The notes: generated by a model from the sequence alone, not told the origin. Shown: positions 26,101 through 34,196, numbered from the stretch's first letter. The stretch: DNA of 42,691 bases from an uncultured Collinsella sp. (GCA_900547345.1 URGG01000006.1:1-42691), one strand, 5' to 3'. Made by a program: numbers and translations.

Positions 26101-27541
26101 TATCAACGGCAAAATGGTGGTGCCCGTTGCGTACGAGACCGCAGACGGTTGCGGCTGCGCATCGTACGCCGTGATCGGCCAGTCCATTGCGGGCTGGGGC
26201 GTTATGTCGCCAGATGCGGCAGTACCCCACGCGGTGCCGTGGCCACAACATTCGGGCTTTTTGGCAACCGTCAACGAGCAACTGCAGCATATTACTTGGA
26301 CGCGAGGCGCATCGGCATTTGCAACGCAGCCCGTGGGTGCCGCAGGCTGTGGCCCGGCATCGTTTAGCGTAAGCAACAACGGCAGGTGCGTGCTCTATGT
26401 AGAGAACACCGATGGCAAGGTGGGACAAACCTACGACGAAGAAGGCAACCCGGTAGCAGTGATGGGCAAGCACTTCCGCATCTTCGCCAGCACCTTGGCA
26501 GGCGATCTGTTCACGGAGCCGTTCGTGATGTGCGAGCTGGACCATCCCGCCGATCAGATAACGACTTTTTTGACGTCGGGAGGCATGCTCTCCGCGCTCG
26601 CCACGCACATTGTGAGCGCGGAGCAGAGCGAGGCGGAGCTGCACGGCATCGAAGTGCCCTTGGTGGCGTGTGCCACTCCGACGGGCGCGGTCGCCACCTC
26701 GGGCGCGGTGGTGCCCGGAGCGGCAGGCGAATCCTTTATGGTCACGGTGCGAAACGACGGCAACACCTTGCTGACCGCCGGCACGATCGATCTGTACCGA
26801 GAGGGCTCCAGCCAGCCGTTCTCCAGCGCATCCATCGGATTCGGAGCGAACGCACGCATGGCTTCGATCTTCGATCCAGAGCTTGCCGAGGACGCTTCGG
26901 CCAACGACATGGCACACGTGAAGTACGCGCTCGAGACGCTGGGCGCACATTTTGCGACGCACCCGCTGGTAGCCGACAACGGCAACGCCGCGCTGGCACC
27001 GGGTTGCACGGCACAGTTCCGCATGAGCTTCGCCATCCCCGAGAGTTGGAGCGACGAAGTGGGCAAACGCGTAACGCTGTATGCGAAGGCGCGTAATCTG
27101 GTGGCGCTCGATCCCGTAACGCTCGAGGAAATTCGACCGGGCGCAAACTCGGCGCTGGGTGCCGTACTGCACGAGCTTCATGTGCCCGACGCGGCATGCG
27201 AACGCTCAGAAGTTCAGGTCGGCGTATGCGACAGCGCGGATACGACAGGACTTCACGACGCCCCGATGACGGTCGACGGCGATGGTGGCACGAGTGGAGG
27301 TGGCTCCGGCGGAAGCAGCTCCGGAGGCGGCAGTGGATCTGGCAGCGGCAAGAATCACGGCAATAACAAGCGCTCCGGAAAAGCGGGCGCGCTTGCGGGC
27401 ACGGGCGATGTCAACGCTCCCCTCATGGCAGCCGCTGCAGCACTCGCCGCAGCTGGTGCCGGCCTTGTCGCCTACAGCGCCCGCCGCACGGCGCTCGAAA
27501 CCGACACCGCCGATGAGATCAATTCTGATAAGCCTCACTAG
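23174..27541 (+). CDS. Giant sortase-anchored surface protein of unknown function
   Basis: A 1455-residue exported protein. The N-terminus MLDRRSLLVAGASSLASIML is a twin-arginine-like signal, with likely cleavage after GSANA or EAYA. Residues about 60-110 resemble a carboxypeptidase-regulatory/SpaA-like strand domain (PIMGAQVTLAS, TTDDEGTAIFEVAPL). A central region (about 310-600) is aromatic- and Gly-rich with no family I recognise. A CARDB-like strand domain lies near 1180-1230 (ESFMVTVRNDGNTLLTAGTI). A Ser/Gly linker follows at about 1373-1395, then LAGTGD near 1407 (LPXTG-like), a hydrophobic helix and an Arg-containing tail for sortase. The start has GGGAG upstream; the open frame runs 126 codons further back through the luxR gene and is not used. 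No sortase gene is in the window. Confidence 0.85.
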   Translation: MLDRRSLLVAGASSLASIMLPRVPGSANAFILPFAPTEAYADEKDPFRVLVLSRTMFGVVVVDVANKNTPIMGAQVTLASRYAAGKQLTATTDDEGTAIFEVAPLSEGYVDEATLLDAYDFNGGISISMVGYRDVEIPLARIQGGTAITAPTRPLSDGKPYFRQLTFDEWDIQYAEATFMALPKDDTANEQPDTHAFTVQAHLPQGGQATLRINKVVPAAGSSPETVTQIGQVKASASGADNLATFTLEDTFLDAASGLLEEGCKLRFVLDYQGKTYTLSSPMAVVTAPAAKAESGSTTIVPTTMDQEVTPFDFPAAFPGIGGNKFTCWMPSFPILFDFSFAGYVLFGGGYKPVGYMNDSGNPNPEYWKKSPRESGAKQANRYLDEMEGKWNQYKSMSAGSGTDPRNTKLLRHHCTLLFTMDIATQLYGSLAYDWVGKTWGNNNDPAYGNIKALFQVRTDLNWTEQFTLGPVPFFLNVNPWVLAKLALAVGAHTHGSGAAFFKNISLDYSNTSGSFTIQIGLAVTFGAGVAGVASSAVRGAASLTLFIGYEKADGHQLPRLRVGADVDVDVILQFVMFKWTTKAWSGSWPTLLDSWNMSVNNGNQYVLQRSELALGGDAPYTLDACFGSAGNAEAVGVPQFITSATIVTNAELLARAEVKATARNVAPTVRDWDRSVTRIELEADAESDDTGQVEHFVHALIENDENAAPMYKYTYIGQARDAAADPNANSAGVSEDERGGIRPSSDNVLFAGVLSEAHMKLAIIAGVECLFRIASVRYGENGRSRLVVHTKTNGTWSAPTPVDFSLGFGEGDVERNGIFDYDFDVVEYTDGRRNQDAYVLLVSGERPDGDNTLFDAASTSGILSVVRLRISNGGVRVMSHTSWRSISRGRLQEDGYHCLQCPRITVGKTLVDGRLSGAYLHRRGTTAEKALGSEAEVALECFTLWSDVSGDSLTFRQVLRFPQAPSSIELGEPENINGKMVVPVAYETADGCGCASYAVIGQSIAGWGVMSPDAAVPHAVPWPQHSGFLATVNEQLQHITWTRGASAFATQPVGAAGCGPASFSVSNNGRCVLYVENTDGKVGQTYDEEGNPVAVMGKHFRIFASTLAGDLFTEPFVMCELDHPADQITTFLTSGGMLSALATHIVSAEQSEAELHGIEVPLVACATPTGAVATSGAVVPGAAGESFMVTVRNDGNTLLTAGTIDLYREGSSQPFSSASIGFGANARMASIFDPELAEDASANDMAHVKYALETLGAHFATHPLVADNGNAALAPGCTAQFRMSFAIPESWSDEVGKRVTLYAKARNLVALDPVTLEEIRPGANSALGAVLHELHVPDAACERSEVQVGVCDSADTTGLHDAPMTVDGDGGTSGGGSGGSSSGGGSGSGSGKNHGNNKRSGKAGALAGTGDVNAPLMAAAAALAAAGAGLVAYSARRTALETDTADEINSDKPH

Positions 27542-27590
27542 CTCTCAGTCACCTTTGCGAGAGACGCCGACTCGGCTCATCGAACATCAA

Positions 27591-27624
27591 ATGGGCTGGT
27601 TCTGGATACCCAGAGCCAGCCCAT
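27591..27624. terminator. Stem-loop after the surface-protein gene
   Basis: ATGGGCTGGTTCTGG and CCAGAGCCAGCCCAT form 15-base arms with one wobble and a 4-base loop, 50 bases after the stop. There is no T-run on the plus strand. It could end transcription from either side. Confidence 0.5.
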
Positions 27625-27630
27625 TACGCA

Positions 27631-27747
27631 TTAGATATCGTCAGTGGAGTCGAGTTCTGCCTCGAGCTTGGCACGCCGTCTTTTCGCCAACAATCCGCAC
27701 GACACGTCTTCGACAACGTATCCAACCGCAAACGCAGCAAGACACAT
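27631..27747 (-). CDS. Possible small protein (38 aa)
   Basis: An open frame starting MCLAAFAVGYVVEDVSCGLL, followed by a basic-then-acidic helix (AKRRRAKLEAELDSTDDI). The composition looks protein-like, a short hydrophobic stretch with a charged tail, and a stem-loop follows the stop. There is no good ribosome binding site before the ATG and no homologue I recognise, so it may be chance or a degraded remnant. Confidence 0.3.
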   Translation of the reverse strand: MCLAAFAVGYVVEDVSCGLLAKRRRAKLEAELDSTDDI

Positions 27748-27771
27748 TCGGCCGTCTTCAAACTTACTCGG

Positions 27772-27792
27772 ACAAAACCGACTCGGTTTTGT
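27772..27792. repeat. 21-base palindrome with single-base centre
   Basis: ACAAAACCGA and TCGGTTTTGT are exact reverse complements around one C. CTCG/CGAG pairs extend it at 27767 and 27797. It is the same design as the palindromes at 12765 and 14457. Confidence 0.6.
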
Positions 27793-27932
27793 GCGAGTGA
27801 GCTCTTTTCAGCCTAAGTTCGAACGATTGTTCGATGGATTTCGTGTTGGGTGGAATCGTCTGTGGGCTGGGCTATGCTACCTTGACTATCTATATGACTT
27901 AAACGCAGCAAAGGAGCACCGAGAGAGCGAGT

Positions 27933-29930
27933 ATGGCAAAAAACACCGCAAACTATGGTAACGACAGTATCCGCCAGCTCAAGGACGAGGAGCGCGTACG
28001 CCTGCGCCCCGCCGTCATCTTTGGCTCGGACGGACTCGACGGCTGCGCGCATGCTGCCTTCGAGATCCTGTCCAACGCCGTTGACGAGGCGCGCCAGGGC
28101 TACGGCAAGCTCATCACCCTTACCGCCTTTCGCGATGGCTCCATTCAGGTAGAGGACAACGGCCGCGGCTGCCCGCTCGACTGGAACCCCTCCGAGAAGC
28201 GCTTTAACTGGGAGCTCGTCTTTTGTGAGCTCTACGCCGGCGGCAAATACAACAATAACCAGGGCGGCGACTACGACTTCTCGCTCGGTACCAATGGCTT
28301 GGGCTCGTGCGCGACCCAGTACGCCTCCGAGTACATGGACGTCACGGTTTGGCGCGATGGTAACAAGTACTCCCTGCACTTTAAGAAGGGCAAGGTCGTC
28401 GGAGCCAAAAAGAAGGCGCTCGAGATTGAGCCCAGCGACGAGGACCGTACCGGTACCACCATCAAGTGGCGTCCCGATCTTGAGGTCTTTACCTCCATCA
28501 GCATCCCCCACGATTGGTATCGCGAGACCATGCGCCGTCAGGCCGTGGTCAACGCCAACGTGACCTTCCGCCTGCGTATCGAGGGCGACGATGGCGAGTT
28601 TTCCGAAGAGGATTTTTGCTATCCCAAGGGCATCGAGGACTATGTTCTCGAGAAGGTCGGTACCGACTACCTCACCGAGCCCTTCTTTATCGAGGCCGAC
28701 CGTCGCGGTCGCGACCGTGAGGACCTGCCCGACTACAACGTAAAGATCACCGCGTGCATGTGCTTCTCGCGCACCTTCATGATGCAGGAGTACTATCACA
28801 ACTCATCGTGGCTCGAGAACGGCGGCTCGCCCGAGAAAGCCGCCCGCAGCGCTCTGACCAGCGCCATCGATGCCTACATTAAGCAACAGGGCAAGTACAA
28901 CAAAAACGAGAGCGGCATTAAGTGGCAAGACGTCCAGGACTGCCTGGTGCTGGTGACCAACTGCTTCTCCACCCAGACGTCCTACGAAAACCAGACCAAG
29001 AAGGCCATCAACAACCGCTTTATCCAGCAGGCCATGACGGCATTCTTTAAGGAGCGCCTCTCGACCTACTTGATCGAGAACAAAGATGCCGCCAACAAGA
29101 TCATGGAGCAGGTGCTCATCAACAAGCGCTCGCGCGAGAACGCCGAGAAGACACGTCAGAGCATCAAGACCAACCTGCAGCAGAAGACCGACATGGCCAA
29201 CCGCGTGCAGAAGTTCATCGACTGCCGCTCCAAGGACAAGAGCCGCCGCGAGATCTACATCGTAGAGGGCGACTCGGCAGCAGGCGCCATTCGCACGTCG
29301 CGCGATGCCGAGTTCCAGGGCGTCATGCCCGTCCGAGGCAAAATCCTCAACTGCCTGAAGGAGGACTACCCGCGCATCTTTAAGTCCGACATCATCATGG
29401 ACCTCATGCGCGTGCTGGGCTGCGGCGTGGAGATCAAGGACAAGCGGATCAAGAACCTTGGTGCCTTTGACCTCGACAACCTCAACTGGAACAAGGTCAT
29501 CATCTGTACGGACGCCGACGTCGACGGTTACCACATCCGCACGCTCGTGCTCACCATGCTCTACCGCCTGGTACCCACACTTATCGACGAGGGTTACGTG
29601 TATATCGCCGAGTCGCCGCTCTACGAGATCAACTGCAAAGAAAAGACCTACTTTGCCTACACCGAGCTCGAGAAGAACGGCATCCTCAAAGAGATCGGCG
29701 ACCAAAAGTGCTCGATCAACCGCTCCAAGGGTCTTGGTGAGAACGACCCGGACATGATGTGGCTCACCACCATGAACCCCGAGACGCGCCGCCTGATCAA
29801 GGTGGAGCCCGAGGACGTCACCAAAATGGAAACCATGTTCAACCTATTGCTGGGCAACGACGAGGCGGGCCGTAAGCGCCACATCTCCGAGCACGGCAAG
29901 GAATACCTGGACCAGCTGGACCTGCAGTAG
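27933..29930 (+). CDS. GyrB/ParE-like type IIA topoisomerase subunit B
   Basis: A 665-residue ATPase/TOPRIM subunit. The GHKL ATP site shows EILSNAVDEA near 44, VEDNGRGCP near 72 and GTNGLGSCATQY near 120. The TOPRIM part shows YIVEGDSAAGA near 444, PVRGKILN near 465 and TDADVDGYHIRTL near 525, so the catalytic acidic residues are present. The motifs differ from canonical GyrB (EGDSAGGSAK and PLRGKILNV). It pairs with the GyrA/ParC-like gene 45 bases downstream. I take the pair as topoisomerase IV or a second gyrase-like enzyme acting on DNA topology. The ATG has a weak GAGAG site; AAAGGAG lies further upstream. Confidence 0.88.
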   Translation: MAKNTANYGNDSIRQLKDEERVRLRPAVIFGSDGLDGCAHAAFEILSNAVDEARQGYGKLITLTAFRDGSIQVEDNGRGCPLDWNPSEKRFNWELVFCELYAGGKYNNNQGGDYDFSLGTNGLGSCATQYASEYMDVTVWRDGNKYSLHFKKGKVVGAKKKALEIEPSDEDRTGTTIKWRPDLEVFTSISIPHDWYRETMRRQAVVNANVTFRLRIEGDDGEFSEEDFCYPKGIEDYVLEKVGTDYLTEPFFIEADRRGRDREDLPDYNVKITACMCFSRTFMMQEYYHNSSWLENGGSPEKAARSALTSAIDAYIKQQGKYNKNESGIKWQDVQDCLVLVTNCFSTQTSYENQTKKAINNRFIQQAMTAFFKERLSTYLIENKDAANKIMEQVLINKRSRENAEKTRQSIKTNLQQKTDMANRVQKFIDCRSKDKSRREIYIVEGDSAAGAIRTSRDAEFQGVMPVRGKILNCLKEDYPRIFKSDIIMDLMRVLGCGVEIKDKRIKNLGAFDLDNLNWNKVIICTDADVDGYHIRTLVLTMLYRLVPTLIDEGYVYIAESPLYEINCKEKTYFAYTELEKNGILKEIGDQKCSINRSKGLGENDPDMMWLTTMNPETRRLIKVEPEDVTKMETMFNLLLGNDEAGRKRHISEHGKEYLDQLDLQ

Positions 29931-29975
29931 CAGCAAATCGATAACGACGGCCCATAAGAAGTTCAAGAGGAAATC

Positions 29976-32216
29976 GTGGCAAAGAAAAAGACGAAGAACC
30001 AGCCAAAGAAAAAGCAGGTCAACGCCGAGAACGTCATCGGCCTGCACTCCGAGGTCACCGACCAGCCGATCACGCAGACGCTCGAGGTCAACTACATGCC
30101 CTACGCCATGAGCGTCAATGTCTCGCGTGCGTTCCCCGAGATTGACGGCTTTAAGCCCTCGCACCGCAAGCTGCTCTACACCATGTACAAGATGGGTCTG
30201 CTCAAGGGCGAGCGCCAAAAGAGCGCCAACATCGTGGGCCAGACCATGAAGCTCAACCCGCACGGCGATGCCGCAATCTACGAAACGATGGTGCGCTTGG
30301 CTACGGGCAACGAAGCGCTGCTTGCCCCCTTCGTTGAGTCGAAGGGCAACTTTGGCAAGTACTATTCGGGCGACCTGAGCTACGCCGCCTCGCGTTATAC
30401 CGAAGCCAAGCTCTCACCCATCAGTGCCGAGATCTTCAAGGACATCGACAAGGACCCGGTCGACTTCGTCGACAGCTACGACGGCGCCATGAAGGAGCCG
30501 CGTCTGCTGCCCACCACGTTCCCTAACATCCTCGTCTCGGCCAACAAGGGCATCGGCGTCGCCATGGCTTCTGACATCTGCGGTTTCAACCTCAACGAGG
30601 TCTGCACCGCCACCATGCACTACCTGCAGGATCCCGACTGCGACCTGCTCGAGTATATGCCCATGCCCGACTTCTCGACCGGCGGCGAGATCATCTACCG
30701 TCGCGAGGAGATGGAAAAGATTATCGAGACCGGCCTGGGCAGCTTCCAAATCCGCTCCCGCTGGCGCTGGATTCCCGAAGAGCGCATTATCGAGGTCTAC
30801 GAGATCCCCTACACCACCAAAACCGATGTCATCATCGAGCGCATCGTCAAGCTCTCCAAGGAGGGCAAGGTCAAGGAGATCGCCGACATCCGCGACGAGA
30901 CCGACCTTTCGGGTCTGCGCATCGCTATCGACCTTAAGCGCGGCGTCGACCCCGACAAGCTCATGGCCAAGCTCTATCGCTCGACCACGCTGCAGGATTC
31001 GTTCTCGTGCAACTTTAACGTACTGGTCGACGGCTACCCCCGCGTTATGGGCGTGCGCCAGATCCTGCACGAGTGGGTCAAGTGGCGTATTGAGTCCACG
31101 CGTCGCCGCATTAACTTTGACCTGGGCAAAAAGTCCGAGCGCCTGCACCTGCTGCACGGCCTCGAGGCGATCTTGCTCGATATCGACAAGGCCATCGCCA
31201 TCATCCGCGGCACCAAGCTCGAAGCCGAGGTCGTGCCCAACCTTATGAAGGGTTTCGACATCGACGAGACCCAGGCCGAGTTTGTTGCCGAGCTCAAGCT
31301 CCGCAACATCAACGAGGAGTACATCCTCAACCGCACAAAGGACATTGCCAAGCTTGAGGGCGAGATTGCCGAGCTTGAGGAGATCCTCTCCAGCGAGGAG
31401 AACATCAAGAAGGTCATCAGCGACGAGCTGGCCGCGGTCAACAAGAAGTACGTGATGCCGCGCCGCACGGGCAGGATCGAGCCCCATGAGGTTATCGAGG
31501 TAAGCTTGGAGCCCGAGGTCGAGGAGTACCCGGTCACCATCATGCTCTCGCGCGACGGCTACCTTAAGAAGATGACGGACCGTGTGCTCAAGAAAGCGAC
31601 CACGCTCAAGTACAAGGACGGCGACAAACCCTTTATCGAGTTCCCGTCCTCCAACACCCACGAGCTGCTGGTCTTTACCAACAAGAGCCAGGTATACAAG
31701 TGCAAGGTTGCGGCGTTTGAGGACACCAAGTCGGCCCAGCTGGGCTCGTACCTGCCGACTGATCTTGAGATGGAACCCGACGAGAGCGTCATCTGGGTCA
31801 TCGACCCCGAGGACTACAAGGCCGACGTGCTGTTTGTCTTTGAGAACGGCCGCGTGGTGCGCGTCGCACTTGCCGGATACGTCACCAAGACCAACCGCAA
31901 GCGCCTCAAGAACGCCATCTACGGCGGCAGCAAACTGCTGTATGCGCAGGTGCTTAAGGAGGACCGCGACCTCGCGCTGGTCTCGAGCGACTACCGCCTG
32001 ATGAACTTCAACACGTCGTTGCTCAAGACCAAGACGACCACCAACACGCAGGGCGTCCAGGCCTTTACGGCTAAGAAGGGCCGCTCGGTCACCACCGTCG
32101 GCACAACCGAGGAGATTCTTGGCGCCGGCGTCTCGGCCGAAAAGTTCACCGCGCAGAGCCTGCCCTCTGCCGGTGCCCTCATGAAGGAAAACGACATGCC
32201 GAGCCTGTTTGACTAG
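29976..32216 (+). CDS. GyrA/ParC-like type IIA topoisomerase subunit A
   Basis: A 746-residue DNA-cleaving subunit starting at GTG 29976 with AGAGGA 6 bases upstream. The N-terminus is Lys-rich (KKKTKNQPKKKQ). The winged-helix core has YMPYAMSVNVSRAFPEIDGFKPSHRK, and the catalytic Tyr lies in AASRYTEAKLS near residue 140. A coiled-coil neck (about 440-490) precedes a C-terminal region with strand motifs of a reduced pinwheel (LSRDGYLKKMT, FVFENGRVVRVAL). The GyrA-box QRRGGKG is absent, which argues against a true gyrase with negative supercoiling activity. It forms an operon with the preceding subunit and ends at a good terminator. Confidence 0.9.
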   Translation: MAKKKTKNQPKKKQVNAENVIGLHSEVTDQPITQTLEVNYMPYAMSVNVSRAFPEIDGFKPSHRKLLYTMYKMGLLKGERQKSANIVGQTMKLNPHGDAAIYETMVRLATGNEALLAPFVESKGNFGKYYSGDLSYAASRYTEAKLSPISAEIFKDIDKDPVDFVDSYDGAMKEPRLLPTTFPNILVSANKGIGVAMASDICGFNLNEVCTATMHYLQDPDCDLLEYMPMPDFSTGGEIIYRREEMEKIIETGLGSFQIRSRWRWIPEERIIEVYEIPYTTKTDVIIERIVKLSKEGKVKEIADIRDETDLSGLRIAIDLKRGVDPDKLMAKLYRSTTLQDSFSCNFNVLVDGYPRVMGVRQILHEWVKWRIESTRRRINFDLGKKSERLHLLHGLEAILLDIDKAIAIIRGTKLEAEVVPNLMKGFDIDETQAEFVAELKLRNINEEYILNRTKDIAKLEGEIAELEEILSSEENIKKVISDELAAVNKKYVMPRRTGRIEPHEVIEVSLEPEVEEYPVTIMLSRDGYLKKMTDRVLKKATTLKYKDGDKPFIEFPSSNTHELLVFTNKSQVYKCKVAAFEDTKSAQLGSYLPTDLEMEPDESVIWVIDPEDYKADVLFVFENGRVVRVALAGYVTKTNRKRLKNAIYGGSKLLYAQVLKEDRDLALVSSDYRLMNFNTSLLKTKTTTNTQGVQAFTAKKGRSVTTVGTTEEILGAGVSAEKFTAQSLPSAGALMKENDMPSLFD

Positions 32217-32253
32217 GTGCCACGGCAACGAGACCGTTAGATACTTCTCAAAG

Positions 32254-32302
32254 CGACGAGGCCCGGAACGCAACGGCATTGCGCCCGGGACTCGTCGTTT
32301 TT
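32254..32302 (+). terminator. Intrinsic terminator of the topoisomerase operon
   Basis: CGACGAGGCCCGG (32254-32266) and CCGGGACTCGTCG (32285-32297) pair with one mismatch and are followed by TTTTT. It starts 38 bases after the stop codon. Confidence 0.85.
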
Positions 32303-32314
32303 CTTCTCAACTAT

Positions 32315-32362
32315 TTTTTAACGCAGATAAATTGATTTCTGCTTATTTTTCTGCGTAAAAAA
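32315..32362 (+). promoter_or_regulatory. AT-rich inverted repeat and candidate promoter of the ATPase gene
   Basis: ACGCAGA (32321-32327) and TCTGCGT (32350-32356) form a dyad flanked by T6 and A6 runs. A TTGATT in the loop with TAAAAA 18 bases on is a possible promoter. The assignment is weak; it could be an operator or a second terminator. Confidence 0.35.
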
Positions 32363-32399
32363 TGTCAGCGTCACTGCTTCGATGCCCTTTGGTCAGCTG

Positions 32400-32454
32400 T
32401 TAGCAAAACTTGCAAAAATTAGCAAAACTTGCAAAAATTAGCAAAACTTGCAAA
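32400..32454 (+). repeat. Three direct 19-bp repeats before the ATPase gene
   Basis: TTAGCAAAACTTGCAAAAA occurs at 32400-32418 and 32419-32437 and, truncated by two bases, at 32438-32454. The last copy runs into the AAAGGAG ribosome binding site of the ATPase gene. Copies are identical where complete. Confidence 0.9.
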
Positions 32455-32463
32455 GGAGCTACC

Positions 32464-33558
32464 ATGGAGTACAGCAAGAACCCCTTTACCCCAACATTTG
32501 GAAGCGTCCCTCCCTTTCTAGCGGGTCGCGAGCATATTCTGCGTGACATCAACCGTGGCTTTATCAACGGCCCGGGAGATCCAAACCTGTCGACTATTTT
32601 TACGGGCGCAAGGGGAACGGGCAAGACGGCGCTTCTCTCGCTCCTTTCAGAAACGGCGCTTGAACACGGTTGGATCGCAGCAAATGTCTCCGCCATGCCA
32701 GGCATGCTCGAAGATATTATCGAGCGAACCAAAGAAGCCGCAGATAGCTACCTCTCACAGCCTCATGCGCGCATAAACGGCGTTCAAATTGGTCCAGTGG
32801 GCATCGATTGGACATATGCTCAAGAGGTCCAGGGCAACTGGCGCACACGCATGAATGGCATCTTTAAGCAACTCGAAAAACATGACATCGGACTTCTCAT
32901 TACCATCGATGAAGTCACCGTCGATCTCGAAGAAATGCTTCAATTTGCCTCTGTTTACCAGCACTTTGTACGCGAAGGTAAAAAAGTTGCCCTACTCATG
33001 GCAGGACTGCCCTACAAAGTATCGGCGTTGCTGCGTAACGATTCCGTCTCGTTCCTCAGGCGTTCCCAATATCATCAGTTAGGACGAATCACTGACGTTG
33101 AAATTGCAAACGCGTTTCGCAAAACCGTTGAGGCCGGAGGACGTTCAATCACACCAGAAGCGCTCGAGAATGCTGTGAAGGCCGTCGACGGATTCCCCTA
33201 CATGATGCAGCTCGTCGGATATCGCACTTGGGATGTTTCGGAGAACTCGCCCCAAATCAGTGCATCCGATGTCCAGCAGGGTTCCCTACTCGCACGCATG
33301 GAGCTGCGTGATCGCATTCTCGAAACGACCTATCGAGAGCTTTCCGATAAAGACATTGAGTTTTTACTCGCGATGCTGCCCGATTCTGGCCCCAGCAGGG
33401 TCTCGGAGATAGCCAAACGCATGGGCGTCGCCAGCAACTACGCAAGCCAATACAAACGCCGCCTTCTCGAGGACGGCGTCATCGGGGAACGTGGGCGTGG
33501 TCTCGTTGGCTTTGACATCCCCGCATTCAGGGAGTTCCTGAGCGAGAAAGTCTCCTAG
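32464..33558 (+). CDS. AAA-type ATPase with C-terminal winged helix
   Basis: A 364-residue P-loop ATPase. Walker A is GARGTGKT at residues 48-55 and Walker B LLITIDEV near 143. Residues about 300-360 form a winged-helix-like end (SRVSEIAKRMGVASNYASQYKRRLLEDGVI, then RGRGLVGFDIP). The order, N-terminal FLAGREHILRDI, AAA core, then winged helix, matches the archaeal-type ATPase/ORC-like families that bacteria carry as accessory genes. These are often of unknown function and sometimes associated with mobile DNA or proteases. The start at 32464 has AAAGGAG 6 bases upstream. It stands alone between two terminators. Confidence 0.82.
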   Translation: MEYSKNPFTPTFGSVPPFLAGREHILRDINRGFINGPGDPNLSTIFTGARGTGKTALLSLLSETALEHGWIAANVSAMPGMLEDIIERTKEAADSYLSQPHARINGVQIGPVGIDWTYAQEVQGNWRTRMNGIFKQLEKHDIGLLITIDEVTVDLEEMLQFASVYQHFVREGKKVALLMAGLPYKVSALLRNDSVSFLRRSQYHQLGRITDVEIANAFRKTVEAGGRSITPEALENAVKAVDGFPYMMQLVGYRTWDVSENSPQISASDVQQGSLLARMELRDRILETTYRELSDKDIEFLLAMLPDSGPSRVSEIAKRMGVASNYASQYKRRLLEDGVIGERGRGLVGFDIPAFREFLSEKVS

Positions 33559-33586
33559 CACGCGGAGATTGTCCATAAGGACATCA

Positions 33587-33654
33587 ACGCATGGCAATCA
33601 GTAATCCTCTTGGTAAGGGAAGTAGGCTTTCCGCCAACGCTGATTGCCATGCGT
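33587..33654. terminator. Convergent-gene stem-loop
   Basis: ACGCATGGCAATCAG (33587-33601) and CTGATTGCCATGCGT (33640-33654) are perfect 15-base arms. The 38-base loop contains a smaller GGAA/TTCC stem. The plus-strand tail TCTTCTTGTCC is T-rich. It separates the ATPase gene from the convergent FMN reductase gene. Confidence 0.65.
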
Positions 33655-33665
33655 TCTTCTTGTCC

Positions 33666-34196
33666 TTAGGCGAGCTTGCGAGCGAGCTCTCGCACCTCTT
33701 TCAACTTGGGCGACGATGCCATGCTGTCGCGCTCGGTCATACCGCTGATGGTGATAATGCCCTGGTCCTCCCACTTGCAGTACGCGCAGGTTGACTTGTA
33801 CATGGCGATCGCCGCGTCATAGACGCCCTCACTGTGACTATCGAGTAAAAGGGCCGTCTTGGTGAACGGGAAGCCCGTAGCACCGAAGGCGTACAGGCGG
33901 TCGACAGCGGCCTTCTCCTGCGCAGTGATATCAAACCAGTAGATAGGCGAAGCGAAGACAACCATATCGGCGCCTTTCAGCGACTCGATCACGTCGGCCA
34001 TGTCATCCTTCTGCACACAGGTGCCCTCATGGGTAAAGCAGTACTGACATCCCAGACAACCAGCAATCTTCTTGCTGGCAACGCGGACGACTTCGACCGT
34101 ATTGCCGCCCTCGCGCGCGGTCTCAGCAAAGGCCTCGACCATGGTGTCGGTATTGGCACCCTTGCGCGGGCTACCACTCAATACAACGATATTCAT
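33666..34196 (-). CDS. Flavodoxin family/NADPH-dependent FMN reductase
   Basis: A 176-residue flavodoxin-fold protein. The N-terminal SGSPRKGANTD binds the FMN phosphate and ASPIYWFDITAQ near residue 83 is the flavin ring-binding loop. A CLGCQYCFTHEGTC cysteine motif near residue 47 is common in iron-sulfur flavoproteins and related NADPH:FMN reductases. A GGGAG ribosome binding site lies before the start. It is a single gene and could reduce quinones, nitro compounds or flavins. The cysteine motif hints at an Fe-S cluster. Confidence 0.9.
   Translation of the reverse strand: MNIVVLSGSPRKGANTDTMVEAFAETAREGGNTVEVVRVASKKIAGCLGCQYCFTHEGTCVQKDDMADVIESLKGADMVVFASPIYWFDITAQEKAAVDRLYAFGATGFPFTKTALLLDSHSEGVYDAAIAMYKSTCAYCKWEDQGIITISGMTERDSMASSPKLKEVRELARKLA

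Larger units (their letters stand above)
27542..27932. other. 391-base intergenic region before the topoisomerase operon
   Basis: It contains the stem-loop at 27591-27624, a possible 38-codon minus-strand ORF (27631-27747), and a 21-base palindrome at 27772-27792. The topoisomerase promoter must lie in its last 150 bases, but no clear -35/-10 pair was found. A TTGACT occurs at about 27882 without a matched -10. Confidence 0.6.
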
